Of a DNA stretch of 39,866 nucleotides, positions 38,062 through 39,866 are shown piece by piece. Where the stretch lies: contig JAISCS010000201.1 of NCBI GenBank assembly GCA_031265365.1, forward strand, positions 1 to 39,866. Reading direction: 5' to 3'. Position 1 is the first letter of the stretch. Every line of letters begins with the position of its first letter. A program made the position numbers and the translations under genes. The DNA is from Verrucomicrobiales bacterium. GTDB taxonomy: Bacteria > Verrucomicrobiota > Verrucomicrobiia > Methylacidiphilales > JAAUTS01. Below the pieces are notes generated by a model. The model was given only the letters and a program-made list of their open reading frames with translations, ran no database searches and was not told where the DNA came from.

Positions 38062-39522
38062 TTACTTGGTTTTCTGTGGAAACTGGAAAATATTTTCCGC
38101 TACTTGTTCGTGCAAATAAAGCTCGGTTTCCCGTCCGGCGATAACTTTTACCGTGTCCCATACCAGTTTCCCGTCAACTGCCGCGCTGACCAAATAGGGG
38201 TAAACCTTGGTGTTGTCCGCCAGTTCAAACACGACTTCCCCTGACCGCTGGGCGGAGTATTGTTGCGCTACCGTGCGCCAAGTGCCGTAATTGAAGGTGT
38301 AAACGGTGTAGCAGATGGGTTTGACCGTGCTGCCGGCGGCGGTGACCTTCAGCAAAGCCGGTTTGGTATACGAGGCAGTGATGTTCTCCATGAGTTCCCA
38401 TCTTTCCCGTCCGTGCAAATCCCGCTCCGTGGGAAAGCCAGGCAGGGCGTACACCACGGAATAAGACTGGCTGTTGGCCATCAGCCAGTCGGGGTTTGCC
38501 CCGGCGTCCAGATGCCCCCATTTGGCGTTCTGACTGTCCCAGTATTCCACCCATGAATGGTACAAATCCGTTTGGCCCGTCCAGTAGGGAATGACCACGA
38601 AGCGTGCCGGCACGCCGATGGAGCGCAACAGGGCAATCATCAGCAGGTTCATCTCGAAGCATTTGCCCTCTTTCGTTTTCAACAACTGGCGCGGGGCCAT
38701 GTCGCGGTATTCGCCGGAGCCGGGGGTGAATTTCATGAACGCCGTCCCGCCGGTGTTGCCTTTGTACAACCACTTATGGGCAATCAAGGCGGCTTCCTTG
38801 GTGTCGGTGCAGTTAGCGACCAGCGGGGCGAGGGTTTCGTAAAACTCCTTGCGCCAGTCGTCCAAGTCCTCGTCCGTGATACGGTAAGGCAAGACGTATT
38901 CCATCCATAATTTTTCGTCAAGTTCCTTGCCATTGCCCCAAACCGTTTCTTTTTTGACTTTCAGGTAGTAATTGACCGTGTTGAGCAAATGTTCGGCGGT
39001 GATGTTGACCAAGTCGTAGGGCGGCGCGGAAGTAATCAATAATTTCATTTCCGGCGTGTTTGACTGCGCCAACGCCTGTTCCAACTCAGGCCGGTTTTCC
39101 CCCGCGCGTATCAAGGCTTTTTCCAAGGGAGACACCGCGACGGTTGGGGAAGCAACAGGCTGGGAAGATGCACTGACGCTTGGCACGGGGGATGGCGTCG
39201 ACTGGGCGGTTGTTCCGGTCGCTGACGGTGACACATTCCGGTAGTTTTTCCATGTGCCGCGCGCGGGTTCCTTGGGCGGCGCGGGTTTCAGCAAAGGGTC
39301 GTCCGGGAAAAATTCCCTCAGACTATCCTCCGCCAGCAATGTTTTCGGGATGCGCGTGGAGCCGCCGGAAACAGCCAGCCTTAAATAATCGCCGTCAACT
39401 TCGACTTGCAAGCCTTCCAGCGCGGTGCCGTTTTTCAAATGCACCACTTTGGCATAAACCGGGTAAAACAGAGTTTGGCAAACGATTAGCAGGCTAACCG
39501 CGATTAACTTGCGGACAGGCAT
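38062..39522 (-). CDS. Exported transglutaminase-like cysteine protease-fold protein
   Basis: A signal peptide (MPVRKLIAVSLLIVCQTLF) precedes a small beta domain (VVHLKNGTALEGLQVEVDGDYLRLAV), a Ser/Pro/Thr-rich linker (about residues 95-135), a helical region and a transglutaminase core. The core has the Cys-His-Asp set: EGKCFEMNLLMIALLRSIGVPAR, YHSWVEYW and WGHLDAGANPDW. A C-terminal beta domain follows. It probably acts on peptides or proteins in the periplasm; the substrate is unknown. The ATG at 39522 is chosen for the signal peptide; the track adds 38 residues read from a repeat. A coupled inactive paralogue follows. 486 aa. Confidence 0.82.
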   Translation of the reverse strand: MPVRKLIAVSLLIVCQTLFYPVYAKVVHLKNGTALEGLQVEVDGDYLRLAVSGGSTRIPKTLLAEDSLREFFPDDPLLKPAPPKEPARGTWKNYRNVSPSATGTTAQSTPSPVPSVSASSQPVASPTVAVSPLEKALIRAGENRPELEQALAQSNTPEMKLLITSAPPYDLVNITAEHLLNTVNYYLKVKKETVWGNGKELDEKLWMEYVLPYRITDEDLDDWRKEFYETLAPLVANCTDTKEAALIAHKWLYKGNTGGTAFMKFTPGSGEYRDMAPRQLLKTKEGKCFEMNLLMIALLRSIGVPARFVVIPYWTGQTDLYHSWVEYWDSQNAKWGHLDAGANPDWLMANSQSYSVVYALPGFPTERDLHGRERWELMENITASYTKPALLKVTAAGSTVKPICYTVYTFNYGTWRTVAQQYSAQRSGEVVFELADNTKVYPYLVSAAVDGKLVWDTVKVIAGRETELYLHEQVAENIFQFPQKTK

Positions 39523-39580
39523 TTGTTTATGTTTAAGATAAAAAAACAGGTCAGATTGGTCAAGCAATATCATGATTTCT

Positions 39581-39617
39581 GGTTCCTCGCCGTTAGCAGT
39601 GGCAGCGTTGACGCTGG
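39581..39617 (-). repeat. GGCGTCAGCGCTGCCACTGC repeat, copy 3
   Basis: The reverse complement matches 26008-26044 and 28887-28923 with several changes. It lies just upstream of the transglutaminase gene. Confidence 0.65.
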
Positions 39618-39653
39618 GACCAACGCCGCCGACCACACTCCCCGCGCTTATTC

Positions 39654-39757
39654 ATTCCCCGTCCGTGAAGGGGTGGCGCGGAGCGCCGGGGTAGTTCAGC
39701 GTTTGGTGCTCTTCCCCTTGGACCGCTAAACTACCCCGTCGCTCCGCGCCACCCCTT
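39654..39757. repeat. REP-like inverted element (family A), last copy
   Basis: Left arm 39654-39703 (ATTCCCCGTCCGTGAAGGGG to CAGCGTT) pairs with the right arm 39723-39757, which lacks the terminal hairpin part. Confidence 0.85.
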
Positions 39758-39816
39758 GTCTGTTTGGAATAGTGTATCATCGTTTTTAATGGCCACTGGA
39801 GTGGTCGTTAACCAAG

Positions 39817-39846
39817 GAGCCCGTGCGACGGCCGTCGCACGGGCTC
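39817..39846. repeat. 30-bp perfect palindrome
   Basis: GAGCCCGTGCGACGG is followed directly by its exact reverse complement. It might be a terminator of a gene outside the window, a protein-binding site or part of another repeat element. Confidence 0.8.
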
Positions 39847-39866
39847 GGCGGCGGTGAGTGCGCGCA

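Larger units (their letters stand above)
3127..39229. repeat. Dispersed 9-mer GCTGACGGT, at least 30 copies
   Basis: Exact copies on the plus strand start at 3127, 4469, 4748, 4985, 5971, 8626, 9201, 9859, 13856, 16591, 16661, 21625, 24538, 24921, 25654, 27178, 29527, 31246, 32682 and 39221. Inverse copies (ACCGTCAGC) start at 8674, 9565, 16677, 16922, 21393, 23693, 30091, 30427, 30453 and 31869. The wider consensus is about CGCTGACGGTGA. The count was done by eye and may miss some copies. Confidence 0.85.
39523..39866. other. 344-base right-edge intergenic region with repeats
   Basis: Contains the third GGCGTCAGCGCTGCC copy (39581-39617, inverted), a family-A element (39654-39757), a short inverted repeat GGCCACT/AGTGGTC (39791-39806) and a 30-bp palindrome. 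No gene seen. Confidence 0.7.

Overview
The window looks like a chromosomal segment of a Gram-negative bacterium. LPS genes (an lpxC-fabZ fusion and lpxA), two Bbp2-type outer-membrane porins and many signal peptides support this. Bbp2 porins, the LpxC-FabZ fusion, a parallel beta-helix hydrolase, DUF1573 proteins and abundant small inverted-repeat elements together suggest the PVC group (Verrucomicrobiota, Kiritimatiellota or Lentisphaerota). The taxonomy is inference; no rRNA or tRNA gene was seen. Most of the window is GC-rich, except for a clearly AT-rich patch at about 34.3-38.0 kb.

Layout. 0-2.5 kb: a family-4-like uracil-DNA glycosylase without Fe-S cysteines, cutA and a REP-associated tyrosine transposase, bracketed by an 18-bp perfect inverted repeat. 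2.5-16.3 kb: an iron-uptake region with feoA and a porin behind Fur-like palindromes, then FTR1 permease, P19 protein, FtrD-like Fe-S membrane protein, two FtsX/MacB-type permeases and an ATPase, a second metal-ligand-rich porin, and feoA-feoB-small Cys-rich protein. The FTR1-P19-FtrD-ABC order resembles the P19/Ftr systems of Campylobacter and Brucella. 16.4-23.4 kb: housekeeping genes (DUF3431, ribE, zinc-ribbon coiled coil, lpxC-fabZ, lpxA, Dabb, bactofilin, Mn-type SOD, panD). 23.4-30.8 kb: secreted beta-helix hydrolase, orphan hicB with broken hicA, an LMW phosphatase-SHMT fusion, a TPR-like membrane protein and DUF1015. 31-36.9 kb: VWA-like protein, rhodanese, MauE-like protein, DUF1573 protein and a six-Cys secreted protein, interrupted by an opposite-strand O-antigen-ligase/alpha-beta-hydrolase fusion. 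36.9-39.5 kb: two transglutaminase-like exported proteins, one lacking the catalytic triad.

Two genome-scale patterns stand out. First, the 9-mer GCTGACGGT (either strand) occurs at least 30 times by manual count against roughly 0.5 expected. It appears in several reading frames and also in linkers, and is absent from the AT-rich patch. It behaves like a DNA uptake sequence or another genome-wide protein-recognition motif and is the best candidate for something undescribed. Second, nearly every larger intergenic gap holds an inverted-repeat element from one of at least six families. Some of these invade genes, adding tails or supplying stop codons, and one sits next to a truncated hicA.
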